A stretch of DNA of 39,081 nt, taken from the NCBI GenBank assembly GCA_003427395.1, contig BFEA01000352.1, positions 1,415,793 to 1,454,873 on the forward strand, in the 5' to 3' direction. The notes under the pieces are model-generated. The model did not search any database and was not told the DNA's origin. It saw only the letters and a list, made by a program, of their open reading frames with translations. The translations under genes and the position numbers were made by a program. The DNA is from Chara braunii (lineage: Eukaryota; Streptophyta; Charophyceae; Charales; Characeae). Shown in pieces: positions 18,491-28,870 of the stretch. Every line of letters begins with the position of its first letter. The first letter of the stretch is position 1.

Positions 18491-19420
18491 AAAACAAGAG
18501 TTGCACTAGGCTATCTCACAAGATTTGAGGAAGAGATCATCCATCGAATAATCGGAGGATCTCCTACTAACATGTGAGTGAAGAACAAAAGTTTGAGTAG
18601 CCCAAATCTCAAGTAATCAACATGACATCATCCATAGAAGAATCGGAGCACTACCTATTAGTATGTGAGTGAAAAACAAGAGTTTGAGTAGCCCAAATCA
18701 CAAGTAACCAACATGAGATCATCCATAGACGAATCGGAGCACTACCTACTAGTGTGTGAATGAAAAACAAGAGTTGCACTAGGTTATCTCACAAGATTTG
18801 AGCAAGAGATCATCCATGGAAGAATCGTAGGATTTCCTACTAACATGTGAGTGAAGGACAAGAATTTGAGTAGCCCAAATCACAAGTAGTCAACATGACA
18901 TCATCCATAGAAGAATCAGAACACTACCTGCTAGTATGTGAGTGAAGAACAAGAGTTTGAGTAGCCCAAATCACAAGTAACCAACATGAGATCATCCATA
19001 GAAGAATCGGAGCACTACCTACTAGTGTGTGAGTGAAAAACAAGAGTTTGAGTAACCCAAATCACAAGTAACCAACATGAGATCATCCATAGAAGAATCG
19101 GAGCACTACCTACTAGTGTGTGAATGAAAAACAAGAGTTGCACTAGGCTATCTCACAAGATTTGAGCAAGAGATCATCCATGGAAGGATTGGAGGATCTC
19201 CTACTAACATGTGAGTGAAGAACAAGAGTTTGAGTAACCCAAATCCCAAGTAACCAACATGACATCATCCATAAAAGAATCGGAGCACTACCAACTAGTG
19301 TGTGAGTGAAAAACAAGAGTTTGAGGTGCCCAAATCACAAGTATCCAACAAGAGATCATCCATAGAAGAATCAGAGCACTACCTACTAGTATGGGAGTGA
19401 AGAATCAAGAGTTTGAGTAT
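18491..19420. repeat. Satellite subfamily C with higher-order order, about 91-bp unit, about 10 copies
   Basis: Two unit types alternate. Type 1 has AAGAGTTGCACTAGGCTATC and AAGATTTGAGCAAGAGATC; type 2 has AAGAGTTTGAGTAGCCCAAA and CACAAGTAACCAACATGAG. Type 1 occurs at about 18495, 18770 and 19135, with two or three type-2 units between, so the blocks are 3 and 4 units long. The array ends in the purine tract at 19.42 kb. Confidence 0.93.
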
Positions 19421-19600
19421 CCCAATAAGGAGAAGAAGATGAAGAAGAAGAAGGAGAAGAAAAAGAAGATGAAGAATAAGGAGAAGGAGATGAGGGAGAA
19501 GAAGAGGAAGGATAAAGAGAAGAAGAGGAAGAAGAAGAAGGAGAAAAAGAAGAAGAAAAAGAAGAAGAAGAAGAAGATGAAGGAGAAGATGCATCCTCTT
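19421..19600. repeat. (GAA)n-like purine tract
   Basis: About 170 bases almost wholly A and G (GAAGAAGAAG variants) on the plus strand, right after the satellite. The Lys-rich, Leu-rich and Phe-rich frames across it are artefacts of composition. Confidence 0.93.
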
Positions 19601-20080
19601 CCTTCCACTCACCTTGTTAATGTCTTGGAGATGGAGTCTCAATCTTGATGAGGCTTTCCTCCTCCTTGCACAACTCCTCCTTGGCTATGGTTCCTCCTTC
19701 TTCAAGCCTCTCTCCTTCCTTTCTCACCTCTTCCCAAGTTGCCTCAAGCTCCCATCACCATGGGTATGGAGTCCTCCTCTCTAGGAGGGCTAATGGGGCT
19801 CCCTCTAGCCTCTTTCTCTTCCTCACACCCAGGGGGCTATGGCGGATCACCTCCCCTAATGCCAGCCTCACTACCTCTAGTCTCTAGAGCTCCCCTCCCT
19901 AGCTCATGACCTCCACCAAGCTCCCAAACTAGCATGGGCTCTCCTCTCCTTTCTCCAAGTGAAAGAGTGCTCTCATGAGCTCACTTGGACTGCATCGACA
20001 CTCCTCATGAAATTGTGAAAGTGCAGGACTGAATTCCCAGCTTATGTAGGCTAAAACCAGCAGTCCGGCCCTGTGACGCT
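19601..20080. other. Unassigned pyrimidine-rich stretch
   Basis: CT-rich with repeated CTCCTCC, CCTCACC and CCTCTAG words. One open frame (19645-19887) is Ser/Leu-rich without any recognisable motif, so I do not call a gene. Confidence 0.5.
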
Positions 20081-20300
20081 TACACGGTGACATAGACACG
20101 GTGAAAGGCCCACAGTGGGCAGTAACACACGTACATACACAGTCACACAGACGTGCGGTGACACAGATACATAGTGAAGCAGTGACACACACAGAGACAC
20201 AGTGAAACATGCACACATCCACTGTGACCTACACAGAGACACACAGTGCATTGTGACACGCACGACGAAAGACACATACACAAAGAGTGAGACAGAGAGA
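20081..20300. repeat. Degenerate CACAGTGACACA minisatellite
   Basis: Many imperfect CACAGTGACAC, ACACAGAGACAC and ACACAGTGAA words without a fixed period. Confidence 0.7.
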
Positions 20301-20339
20301 GATAAAAAGAAAGGAGAGAGATGCGTATCTGTGTGTGTG

Positions 20340-20655
20340 AGAGGTCGGCTATGGGGGATGACATCATGAACATTGGTCTTCGAGTGTCGAAATGAGTCTG
20401 TTGCATGAACACAGCCGTAGGTAGGATAGTCGACTAGAGTACGATAGGCGCTGGGCGTCAGAGAGAGAGGATGACTCTTTTGATACTGTGTTGGTGTAGC
20501 CTACGGGCTTGGACATTGGCTCACTACTTTATTGTATTGTTCTATTTGGATGGATACTCGGTGCATTTGTACTTTATGCTCGTACATGGCTACGTTGTCA
20601 TCTGTGTGATTTCACAACTTGGTTTTCTGTACATCGTTCACACTCATATTCCTTG

Positions 20656-20715
<60 letters not shown>

Positions 20716-20735
20716 TACTACTATTATTATTATTA
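20340..20735 (+). mobile_element. Retroposon-like repeat with (TTA)n tail, copy 1
   Basis: About 315 bases followed by (ATT)n at 20657-20734. The body matches 21795-22102 in order: CATCATGAACATTGGTCTTC, GTAGGATAG, GGGCGTCAGAGAGAG, TTGGCTCAC, TTTGGATGGA, TTCTGTACA and CTCATATT-CCTTGCATT. Both copies run straight into the ATT repeat, as expected of a non-LTR retroposon that ends in a simple-repeat tail. No open frame of note. The family is not recognised. Confidence 0.65.
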
Positions 20736-21520
20736 GGCAAACAGACTCATCTCTCACGCACCAGGTGCCCACACAAAACTCAAAGATATTACAGCTGAGA
20801 ACACAGTTCAGATCCAAGCTCGGCTGCAACGACTATGGCGCGTGTACGCCCAACCAAGATTCTCCCCCGACAACTGTATCCCCGACAAACTTTTACACGC
20901 ACATACTAACTCTACTAATTGGCAGCTATGTTTGTTGCCTACTTCTTAACACTAACTTAAGTGGTTATGACTGCCTATCTCCCCAAATAGCCCACTCCGA
21001 CATCAAGAATTTGCAGGCCACCTCGCACAAGACGTTTGAGAAGCGTTTTTGCATGACTCGCAAGAAAAATGAATGAATGGTTGGACGCTGTCTCTTGATT
21101 TATATTTCTGTTGGTCGCTGGTCTGCTCCTCTCCACCGGACCCTTGGTGCGCACAGTCCCACATGGTACCTGCTGATTGGACAAAGTGCGACTGAGACTG
21201 GGTACTGCTGAATTGACACAGTTGGACTGCCCAGTTGCCTGCTTGCCTCTGGTCTAACATGAGCAACACTCGAACGGCTACTTCCGGACCTTCCGGAAGT
21301 CTGTAGACTTGGCCTTTTTGGGTTTGTAGCAACTACGACCTTGACCTTTCAGGATTGTAGGAACTACGACTCCCACACAACTATAACCCCTACTCGACAG
21401 ACCTACAGATGAAACCTCGACAACTACATAGACCTACGACAGACAACAATCAACAACCAAAACACGGGTCACGGGTTCAAACACACTCAGAGTCGGCTTG
21501 ATACTATACACAGTTGCATA
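20736..21520. other. Unassigned stretch
   Basis: Mixed sequence with short tandem words such as AACTACGACC/AACTACGACT near 21330-21370. No gene seen. Confidence 0.5.
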
Positions 21521-21524
21521 AGAT

Positions 21525-21644
21525 CTAGGGATCGAGCTTGGGATCTGCATCTGCTATCGGAAAGGCGAAAAACTGTTTCAATTATTTTGTTATTATTATT
21601 ATTATTATCATTATATTATATTATTATTATTATTATTATCATTA

Positions 21645-21693
<49 letters not shown>

Positions 21694-21720
21694 GTTATTA
21701 TTGTTATTATTATCATCGTG
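21525..21720 (+). mobile_element. Short shared segment with (TTA)n tail
   Basis: CTAGGGATCGAGC...GCATCTG...GAAAA-TGTTTCAAT (21525-21582) followed by (ATT)n to about 21717. The same body without an ATT tail is at 38433-38483. GGGATCGAGC resembles a weak pol III B-box. This is a second (TTA)n-tailed insert between the two copies of the other family. Confidence 0.5.
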
Positions 21721-21794
21721 TCTTAATCCCAGTTATAATGTGTGGGTGGTCAGGGTCTAATGAGAGGAGACGAGATACGTACTTCATGCATGAA

Positions 21795-22215
<421 letters not shown>

Positions 22216-22560
22216 GTTATTTGTTGTTGTTACTATTTCATTACCTACACCGTTTGTTCTGATCTGATTGCCAGTACAATCAAACATGTGCATGTGAACC
22301 GTACCTAGCTACAACCATTGTCGGCTTTGTGCACGCTGACCTAGAGCAAGTATAAGTGCACACAAAGTCATATAGGAAGAAAAACACAAAAAGGGTAGAG
22401 AGAAGAAAAGAAGGAAGAAGGTAGAAAGGAAGAGTGAAGAAGGAGATAAGAAGAAAGGGTGAGGAGAATGAAAAAAAGAGAATAAAGACACGAAATAAGA
22501 AGACGAACAAAGTCCTTTCTCATTTTTATCATATACATCTTACTTTTACTGACTCACTGC
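22216..22560. other. Unassigned purine-rich stretch
   Basis: AAGAAGG-rich plus strand at 22370-22500; the complementary Phe/Leu-rich frames are compositional. No gene. Confidence 0.5.
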
Positions 22561-22594
22561 TTCTTTGTAGTTGATTGATGTATGAATGTAGAAC

Positions 22595-22920
22595 GGGTAA
22601 TAGGATAAGGCTCATATGTGAGGGACATCCTATTACTCGTCTGTACATACATACATATCTTAGATTGTTAGGTTGACAGACTAGAAGTGGGGTACCCCTG
22701 TGTGGGCCATCCCATGGTATGTCTAAGTCTAGATCAGTTAGACTAAAAACAAGTGGTAGGATACTCATGTATGGGTCATCCTACCGCTTGATCGAATCGA
22801 TACAAATTTGTAAGTATGAGATGAAAACTATTGTGAGGGTCTTCTTTCTTCATACTTACATTTGATCGGACTATATTATAATCCTCCGTTAGAATCGAAG
22901 TTCACATCGTTGAACTTCAT
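22595..22920. repeat. Row of related hairpins (five stems)
   Basis: Stem 1: GTAATAGGAT (22597-22606) with ATCCTATTAC (22627-22636), loop 20. Stem 2: GTGGGGT (22687-22693) with ATCCCAT (22709-22715), two G-T wobbles, loop 15. Stem 3: CAAGTGGTAGGAT (22750-22762) with ATCCTACCGCTTG (22778-22790), one wobble, loop 15. Stem 4: TGTAAGTATGA (22809-22819) with TCATACTTACA (22850-22860), loop 30. Stem 5: GAAGTTCA (22897-22904) with TGAACTTC (22911-22918), loop 6. The 3' part of loops 1-3 carries TGTGAGGGACATCC, TGTGTGGGCCATCC and TGTATGGGTCATCC. Between stems 1 and 3 two base pairs change on both sides. No protein frame explains this. Function unknown. Confidence 0.75.
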
Positions 22921-22929
22921 GTAGGGCCA

Positions 22930-24175
22930 TGTTGATAGTGAGGGAGGTGTTGAGACCTTGTTGACCTGTGCATGATTGCAGGTCATCTTAATCAAGATGA
23001 CTCATTATGAGTCTATACAAGACTACATGTTGTTGCCTTATGGTAACAGGTTGGTTCGCCAACTCAACCCTCACTCACCCTCTACACCCACACTTTACAT
23101 CAACCCTTGCACTAAATGACATTTCTGATTTTCGAGTCAGTGTCTGAAGGGTCTGTGTTTGGTCAAAAAAGGTCTTTGAATAACTGAGTCGAAAAGGAAA
23201 TGTCTGACTGAGAGGTTTGAAAACATAAGTGTAATGTGTGTGAGAGTGAATGAATGGTTGACTCTGCTAGGATTGTGTAATGTGATTGACACTTGTTTGC
23301 AGGTCAGTAAGACGACCAACCATGTGTTGTTCACTCAACTCGCATTGCTTATGCTTACTTGAACCTCGACTCAGACATTTCGTCGACTCGTAACCTTTGT
23401 ACATTTGGTTTAGATTTCCAACTTTTACCCCTTGATGTTGAATAAATTAGGACAATTGACACAGGCGAAAGAGCCTTATTCATATTAGTTTTTCTTTGAA
23501 AGGTCATGAACCTATCTTTTATTTCTGATGACAGACCATGAGTTTATTTTTGTTTGAGATGTTTGCTTGAAAGGTCAAGAGTCTATTGATTATTTCTCTT
23601 TCAAAAGCCAAAGCTTCGTTCATTCTGATGTTTGCCTCTATTTGTGTAAAAATGTAAAAGACATCTCCTTGCCTTTTAGTCTCAACCTTTGAACTGTATT
23701 CTTCATGTATATATTGATTTGGGAAAACTTAAATAACTTATATACTTGCTCCAGTACAAGTAGGTCAGAGTAATGTATGCGCGAGGGATCGTCAATCGAG
23801 TCGACCTGAATAGTAAGTCGGTCCCGGAGATCAGCGCCTCGATGCCCGACACGTAAACGGGTCAGTCTTAGGCGTTCAACCGCGCGTATACCTATGCTAC
23901 GGTGATCGAGAAAATGCCCTCGGCCGACTTACCTCTACAAAGGTATGTAAAAGTCTTCGTATGTGGGCTGGTAGCTCAGCAGGGATACGCCTACTAGAGG
24001 GTGGTGACAGCCCCTCGGGTAGAGGTGAGTTGTACCTCGTGGCACCCCGACCTGTCGTGGGGTGTCGTGAGAGGTATAGCACGCGCGCACTGTCAGAGTG
24101 GTGACTGGTTCTTTTAAACAACTCTGGAAAAACATCCTGCGTGACACGACTGTGAGGTTCAACGCTCCCCAACAG
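22930..24175. other. Unassigned stretch
   Basis: AT-leaning mixed sequence to about 23760, then GC-rich. Open frames are short, with no recognisable motif. No repeat was seen by eye. Confidence 0.5.
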
Positions 24176-24630
24176 GGTGCGGGACCGTCGAGCGCGACTG
24201 TGCGCATTCGCGTGCAGGCTGGTGCAGCCCCACGCACATCCTAAGTGGCCTCGTGCAGCCCCCGTGCACAACCTAAGTGGTCGTGCGCACGGGCGTGCAT
24301 TTGCGCTCAGGCCCCGCGCAGAGCCTAAGTGGTCGCACACACGGGCGCGCAGCCTAAACGGTCGCGCGCACGGACGCTCATTTGCGCGCAGGCCCCACGC
24401 ACAGCCTAAATGGCGGCCCGCACGGGTGCACATTTGTGCGCAGCCCGCACATAACCTGCGTGGCTGCGCGCACGCCCCGCGCACGGGCTCGCTTCAGTGC
24501 GCAGCCCCGTGCATAGTCAAAGTGACACAGGCATGGGCGCGCATCTGCGCACAACCATTGACGCGGGCACATACGCTCATCAGCACGCAGGCTTGTGCAC
24601 GGACAAAGCAGCAGTGTGCACAGGCAAGGG
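24176..24630. repeat. GC-rich degenerate repeat (GCCTAAGTGGTCGCGCGCAC)
   Basis: CCTAAGTGG, CCTAAACGG or CCTAAATGG followed by CGCGCACGG-type words and ATTTGCGC-CAGGCCCCGCGCA recurs at about 24242, 24275, 24329, 24353 and 24407, with spacings of about 24-54 bases. The long Arg/Ala/Cys-rich frames on both strands are by-products. Confidence 0.75.
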
Positions 24631-24719
24631 ACAACACGTGGCCCGACGCCCGCACACAGTTCGGCACAACGGGCAGTTTCACACGGGCGACCAATGGGAA
24701 GGTCGGGACATTGAGACAA

Positions 24720-25260
24720 CGAGGTCTTATTGTCGGGATTACAAAACTTTGATCGGGACGTGGGCAGGGACTTCGACAGCGAGACTTTATTGACCCAACG
24801 GGGAAACACAGACATCGGGACACATTGTGGGACTTCGACCAGGACACATTCCGGGGCCCTGATTGAGACTTTGGCAGGGACTTTATCGACCGGGACTGCG
24901 GGCTTTGACCAGGTCACGTACCGAGATTTAATCGGTGCACGGACCGGGATTTGGTTTCGGGCGCACGGGTATCTTTATCGGACGAGACTACGAGACTTTG
25001 GTCGGGACCGCGGACTGTGACCAGGGCACGTACCAGGATTCGACCGGGACACACCCAGAGGCTTTGTTGAGACGCACGAGTCCTTTCATCGGCTGGGACT
25101 ACGAGATTCTAAACGGGACTACGAGAATTTGAACGAGACACGGGTCGGGACTTTATCGACTGGGACTAAACGGGACTCGGTGCGGACACTTGACCGGAAG
25201 CTACTATTGACGGAGACTTCAACCGAGGCACGACAGGGAACATCCTAACGCGGGGACTGG
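24720..25260. repeat. Degenerate GGGAC-rich repeat
   Basis: Dense CGGGAC, GGGACTACGAGA, GACTTTATCGAC and GACCAGGNCACGTACC words at irregular spacing, for example GGGACTTTATCGAC at about 24889 and 25147. Frames through it are not convincing proteins. Confidence 0.65.
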
Positions 25261-25410
25261 CGAGGATACGTCTCACAAGCTCTCCTCAGCCCGGGGCCTG
25301 ACTTTCTGAAGGGGATGGTGACAGGGCATGGAGGCATGGTAAAGCTCGACCTCGAGGTATGGCCTCAATGAGGCCGTGAGTCTACCTCAGACACTGAGAG
25401 CTCCAACACG

Positions 25411-25578
25411 ATGCCATGGGATCAGCGATCCAGATACCGACGACATCCGATAGGAAGGAGAATACGTCGTAGGTTGTATGTACGGTCGGTTGAGACTCAG
25501 ACCGATTTTCCTGACATGGATATTGAACCTGCTTCTGGGATCGGATGCAGCGCGCCGGATCCTATTGTTATGGATTGA
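25411..25578 (+). CDS. Small ORF upstream of gag remnant, unknown
   Basis: A 55-codon frame from ATG to TGA, basic at the N-terminus (Arg-rich, RSRYRRHPIGRRIRRR) and then acidic and polar. GTAAG directly follows the stop, and a T-rich stretch ending in GACAGACAG lies about 100 bases on, which could be intron borders. Its place about 150 bases before the gag remnant could make it the first exon or leader peptide of that element. No family recognised; chance is possible. Confidence 0.25.
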   Translation: MPWDQRSRYRRHPIGRRIRRRLYVRSVETQTDFPDMDIEPASGIGCSAPDPIVMD

Positions 25579-25727
25579 GTAAGAAGTTCATTTTGTTCCT
25601 TCCAAAGACTTGTCTGCAAGTTTCATGATTTGCTTGTCTTTGTTTGTTATGCTAACTTATTTTGCCATCGAGACAGACAGGGCATCTCTATAGGTTACAG
25701 GGGCCCGAGCGACCCTCATGTGAGTGA

Positions 25728-26765
25728 CAGATACGGAGTGAGCAACAGGGATCGATCAGCGTGCCGGTAGAACCATTCTACTGGTTGACAATGTGTTCCC
25801 AAGCGGCAGCAATCCCGCCACCCGATTCTCAAGGTCAAGGAGGGATAATAAGACCCTTACAATTTGAACAAGTACCTTATGGGCAATGGTCAGTCTACGG
25901 ACCTCCGAGTCTCTGGCATGGGGTTAATCCTTATACATCCTGGCCTATGAGTGGACAGTTTGGACCCTATTCGGGAGCACCAATGAGTATGGTGTCCTGC
26001 AAATTTTTTGGGCCTCAAGCTCAACAAACAGGCCAGCCGCAACAAGCAACGTCGCAAGGGTCTCAAGCTAATCCGACTGGGGACGAGGACAAGGTCAAGG
26101 ATGGAGAAGAGGTAGAGGAAATGGAGGCCGTGGGGGACATGGAAGCGGAAATGCTGGTGGAAACAATGATGGAGGAAGAAATGGGGATTGGAATGCTTCA
26201 GGGAGTCAAGGACGCCAGGAAAATGGACAGGGATATGGTAGAGGAAGGATGGATTGGAAAAACGTAATTTGTCAGCACTGTGCCCAGAAGGGGCATACGA
26301 TTAAATTTTGTTATGTCCGAAAAAATGATGAGGAGGGATTGATTAATACGAACATTGATGGGGATGTCTAAGACAAATTTAGGAACTACACCGGCCCTAC
26401 AATCTCGGGAGGGACGAGGAAAGAGACTCTGCGACGAGCCAATGCGTCAAATGCGCATGCCCCTCCGGCTATGTTCCGTATCGGGCAAGAGGAAGAGGTT
26501 GGCCCAAATATAAGGGTAGGAGAGGAGGTAGAACAAAAGATGAGGGCCGACACCATTAGGGAAGAACCCATTGTGGTAGAATTATACGATGAGGAAGAGG
26601 AAGACTGTCGGATCGGGATGGAAAACACATTGGAAAGAATGGAGGATCAGGTGGCGAAGATAGGGAAACATAAAAGAAACTTGAAAAAATGCGTGAAGAG
26701 GCTGAGCAATGCAAAGGGGAAAAGTCATTGGTATACCTCTACGATTCAAGCCCAGAAGCCCTGAG
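25728..26765 (+). pseudogene. Ty3/gypsy-like gag remnant: RGG-rich region and CCHC zinc knuckle
   Basis: The frame from 25728 (first Met-type start about 25761) is Gln/Pro/Gly-rich. At a GGGG run near 26077 it must shift by one base to continue as GRGQGQGWRRGRGNGGRGGH, a Gly/Arg-rich RNA-binding stretch, and then the knuckle CQHCAQKGHTIKFC (about 26273-26314), which has the C-x2-C-x4-H-x4-C spacing. DGDV is followed by an in-frame TAA (26369-26371), after which the frame continues with a charged region to 26763. In an intact element this nucleocapsid part binds genomic RNA. The usual capsid part before it is absent. The acidic frame otherwise read at 26080-26267 is a shifted shadow of the RGG region. 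Confidence 0.75.
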
Positions 26766-27340
26766 AGAGCCTGGGAGTTTGTCAGGAGTAGCGACACTGG
26801 TTGAACGCCTCGATTTGGGATGACTCTTATGCCACCATCCACACAAGGAAGAACACCATTGGCAGTACGGACAAGGGGTAAAGGAGCGTCGAATTCTGGT
26901 GAGTCACCTCAGAATGTTTCTGAGCCCAGTGGGGAAAAAAAAGTTGTTGAGGTCTCAAAAAATGAAGATGAAGAGGATGAGAAGTTGAGGCAAGAGAAGG
27001 ACAGGAAAGTTGAGCAAAGAGATAAAAAAAGGGGCACTAAGACTGATACAAATAAGACCCAAAAAGAGAAGAAAAAAAAATATACGGTTTGTCTAGGAGA
27101 AAAGTTTGATGTCGAAGGAATGATTGACAAACTCCTTGAGGGTCACAACGATCTTTTACATTTGAAGGATATCCTTGCCTTCGTTCCTAAGCTGCACGAA
27201 GAGCTAAGAACTCGATTGTCCAAGAGGTTGGTGAGTAGTGTGTGTCTGGGTACTATAATTCCCAGAGATGCGACGTGGACAAAGGCAGACACTAAGATGG
27301 ACAGAAAGTCCGTAGCGTGGGGTGCACGGATGTGATGGTC
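26690..27340 (+). pseudogene. Gag-pol linker, charged coiled-coil-like region
   Basis: A second frame (about 26723-26821) carries YLYDSSPEALREPGS, then the frame from 26820 runs Lys/Glu-rich (residues 20-95, likely helical) into FDVEGMIDKLLEGHNDLLHL and LHEELRTRLSKRL and ends at WGARM, where the protease frame takes over. At least two frameshifts are needed to read gag into protease. The block just before the protease is a conserved-looking helix pair. I know no catalytic role for it. Confidence 0.6.
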
Positions 27341-27600
27341 AAAGGAAGACCATACACAGCGATGGTGGATACACGGGTCGAAATGAACCTCATAAAAGAG
27401 GAAAATCCTTTGCGCCTTGATATGAAGATTGATCACTCTAATAATGAGATTCTCATGAGAGCGAATAGTAAATCGGTGTTTGTGGGAAGCGCGTCAAACA
27501 CGGTCGTGGAAATATAGACTATGAAAGTAAGGAGTTGCTTTTTCATACTTTCAGATCTGACCAACCTATTCTATTGGGCCGATCATTCGTAAGCCGAACC
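27250..27600 (+). pseudogene. Retrotransposon aspartic protease, active-site Gly replaced
   Basis: The frame reads GCTDVMVKGRPYTAMVDTRV and then EMNLI. The catalytic triplet of retropepsins, D-T/S-G, is here D-T-R (about 27362-27370), so this copy should be inactive. A TAG ends the frame at 27515-27517, and the conserved PILLGRSF strand lies in another frame at about 27568, with the continuation to 27810. In a live element this enzyme cuts the gag-pol polyprotein. It sits between the gag linker and RT, as in Ty3/gypsy elements. Confidence 0.75.
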
Positions 27601-28360
27601 GAATCTCTCATACTTAATAAGCATGATGAGATGATGTTCCTTGTTCTATGCGACCTAGTATGTGACAATTATGAGGTTGTCACCTGCAGAAACACGGGGC
27701 CACGAAGTGTAAGAAATCAACCCAATTTTGACTCTTTCACATTTGAAGAGTTAGAAGAGGAGAGAAAAAGTCTGGAAAGAGAGGAGTTCGGGGAGAAAGA
27801 ACAACTATAGATATTGTCTCTTAGTTTGGCTAACATAAACGATGTTATGGAAATAGTATCCAGCTATGAGATGACTGACCCCGAGGCAGTGGAGGCCTTA
27901 AGACAAAGCGTGATGGAGCAGATGAAAGAAGTAGAGACAAAGTTAGTATATCATATTTTAGGAAGAATAAGAGGATCGACATGGGCTCAATCCTAAAATG
28001 CAAGCCAACCTTTTTTAGGGGTAGGCTCAAGCAAGGGTTTGAAAAGCGGTACAAAGAGGTAGACAAGAAGTGTTGTCCAGTTCTCGTGCTCGTAACTGAA
28101 GAAAATGAAGTTTAATTATGAGCGGGAGCGATAATTAATACAGCAAATGCGAGAGGAAGCAGAGAATGAGCCGTGTCATATCAATAAAAAAACATAAAAA
28201 ACGCTAGTTATAGGAGAGTTTGATTTTTTTACAACAGAGGAGGAGGAATTAATGGTGGAGAGTATAAAGGGTAGACATACTGCATATGCCTTTCATAATG
28301 ATGAACGAGGACATCTTGACGTTGACAAGATCCTGATGATTCAAATTCATACCGTGCCAT
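27535..28360 (+). pseudogene. Protease-to-RT connector, decayed
   Basis: Open pieces at 27535-27810 (Glu-rich end) and 27814-27996 (MTDPEAVEALRQSVMEQMKE) are the same polyprotein after the protease. From 28000 to 28360 all three frames carry stops. No domain is recognised in the connector. Confidence 0.5.
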
Positions 28361-28870
28361 ATGAACCATGAAACTTGCAAGGTGCGCGATATCCCAACCC
28401 AGATGATGAGGAAAAAATGGTTAGCTATCTCGAAGGGAAAATTCGTACGCATGAGTCAGACTACTCAAGTAGGCCATATGCATTCCTTTGGTTTTGTTCC
28501 GTCAAGCCAAATGAGACCTTATGATGGAACAGGTGGTTTGCTGAATGTTGATGCACTTTCGAAAGTCTGCGCAGGAAGGTCTACAATATCACTTATAGAC
28601 CTCTATTATGGTTATGACCACTTTGCTCTTTATCCACCAGATACACCCATGGCGACTATGCATACACCCAAAGGTTTGACTCGCATGAGTGTCGAGCTAT
28701 AAGGATGAACGAATGCAGTCGCTATGGTTCAAAGATATATGGTAATGGCTATGCAGACAGCCAGTCCTCATATCACGCAGACGTACATTGATGATCTGAC
28801 TGTGAAAGGACCAAAGGAGAAAAGTGAACATGAGGTTATGTCGCGAGTAAGACGCATTGTTTGAGATTAT
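28361..28870 (+). pseudogene. Reverse transcriptase remnant (Ty3/gypsy type)
   Basis: Motif A reads LIDLYYGYDHFALYPPD with the catalytic Asp at about 28598. Then HTPKGLTRM (motif B region) leads into a TAA and TGA in quick succession at about 28700-28710. The same frame continues AVAMVQRYMVMAMQTASPH to the catalytic YIDD box at 28784-28795 and DLTVKGPKEK. Fingers upstream of motif A are only partly readable. Key aspartates survive but the stops make it non-functional. Confidence 0.8.

Noticed and set aside
15210-19420. CRISPR-like periodic repeat
   Set aside because: Units are contiguous about 92-bp monomers that diverge along their whole length; there are no short conserved repeats with unique spacers, and the setting is eukaryotic.
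19379-19648. Lys/Glu-rich frame with minus-strand Leu-rich and Phe-rich counterparts
   Set aside because: Pure purine tract; all frames on both strands are open by composition.
20471-21076. 201-codon plus-strand frame with a poly-Ile/Thr segment
   Set aside because: The middle is the (ATT)n tail of a retroposon and the ends show no family. It resembles a membrane protein only through the repeat.
23897-24917. Long Arg/Ala/Cys-rich frames on both strands (up to 195 codons)
   Set aside because: They follow the GC-rich degenerate repeat, appear on both strands at once and show no domain; stop codons are rare in such sequence.
25761-26267. 168-codon protein with acidic C-terminus
   Set aside because: The acidic second half is a shifted reading of the Gly/Arg-rich gag region; only the first part is in the true frame.
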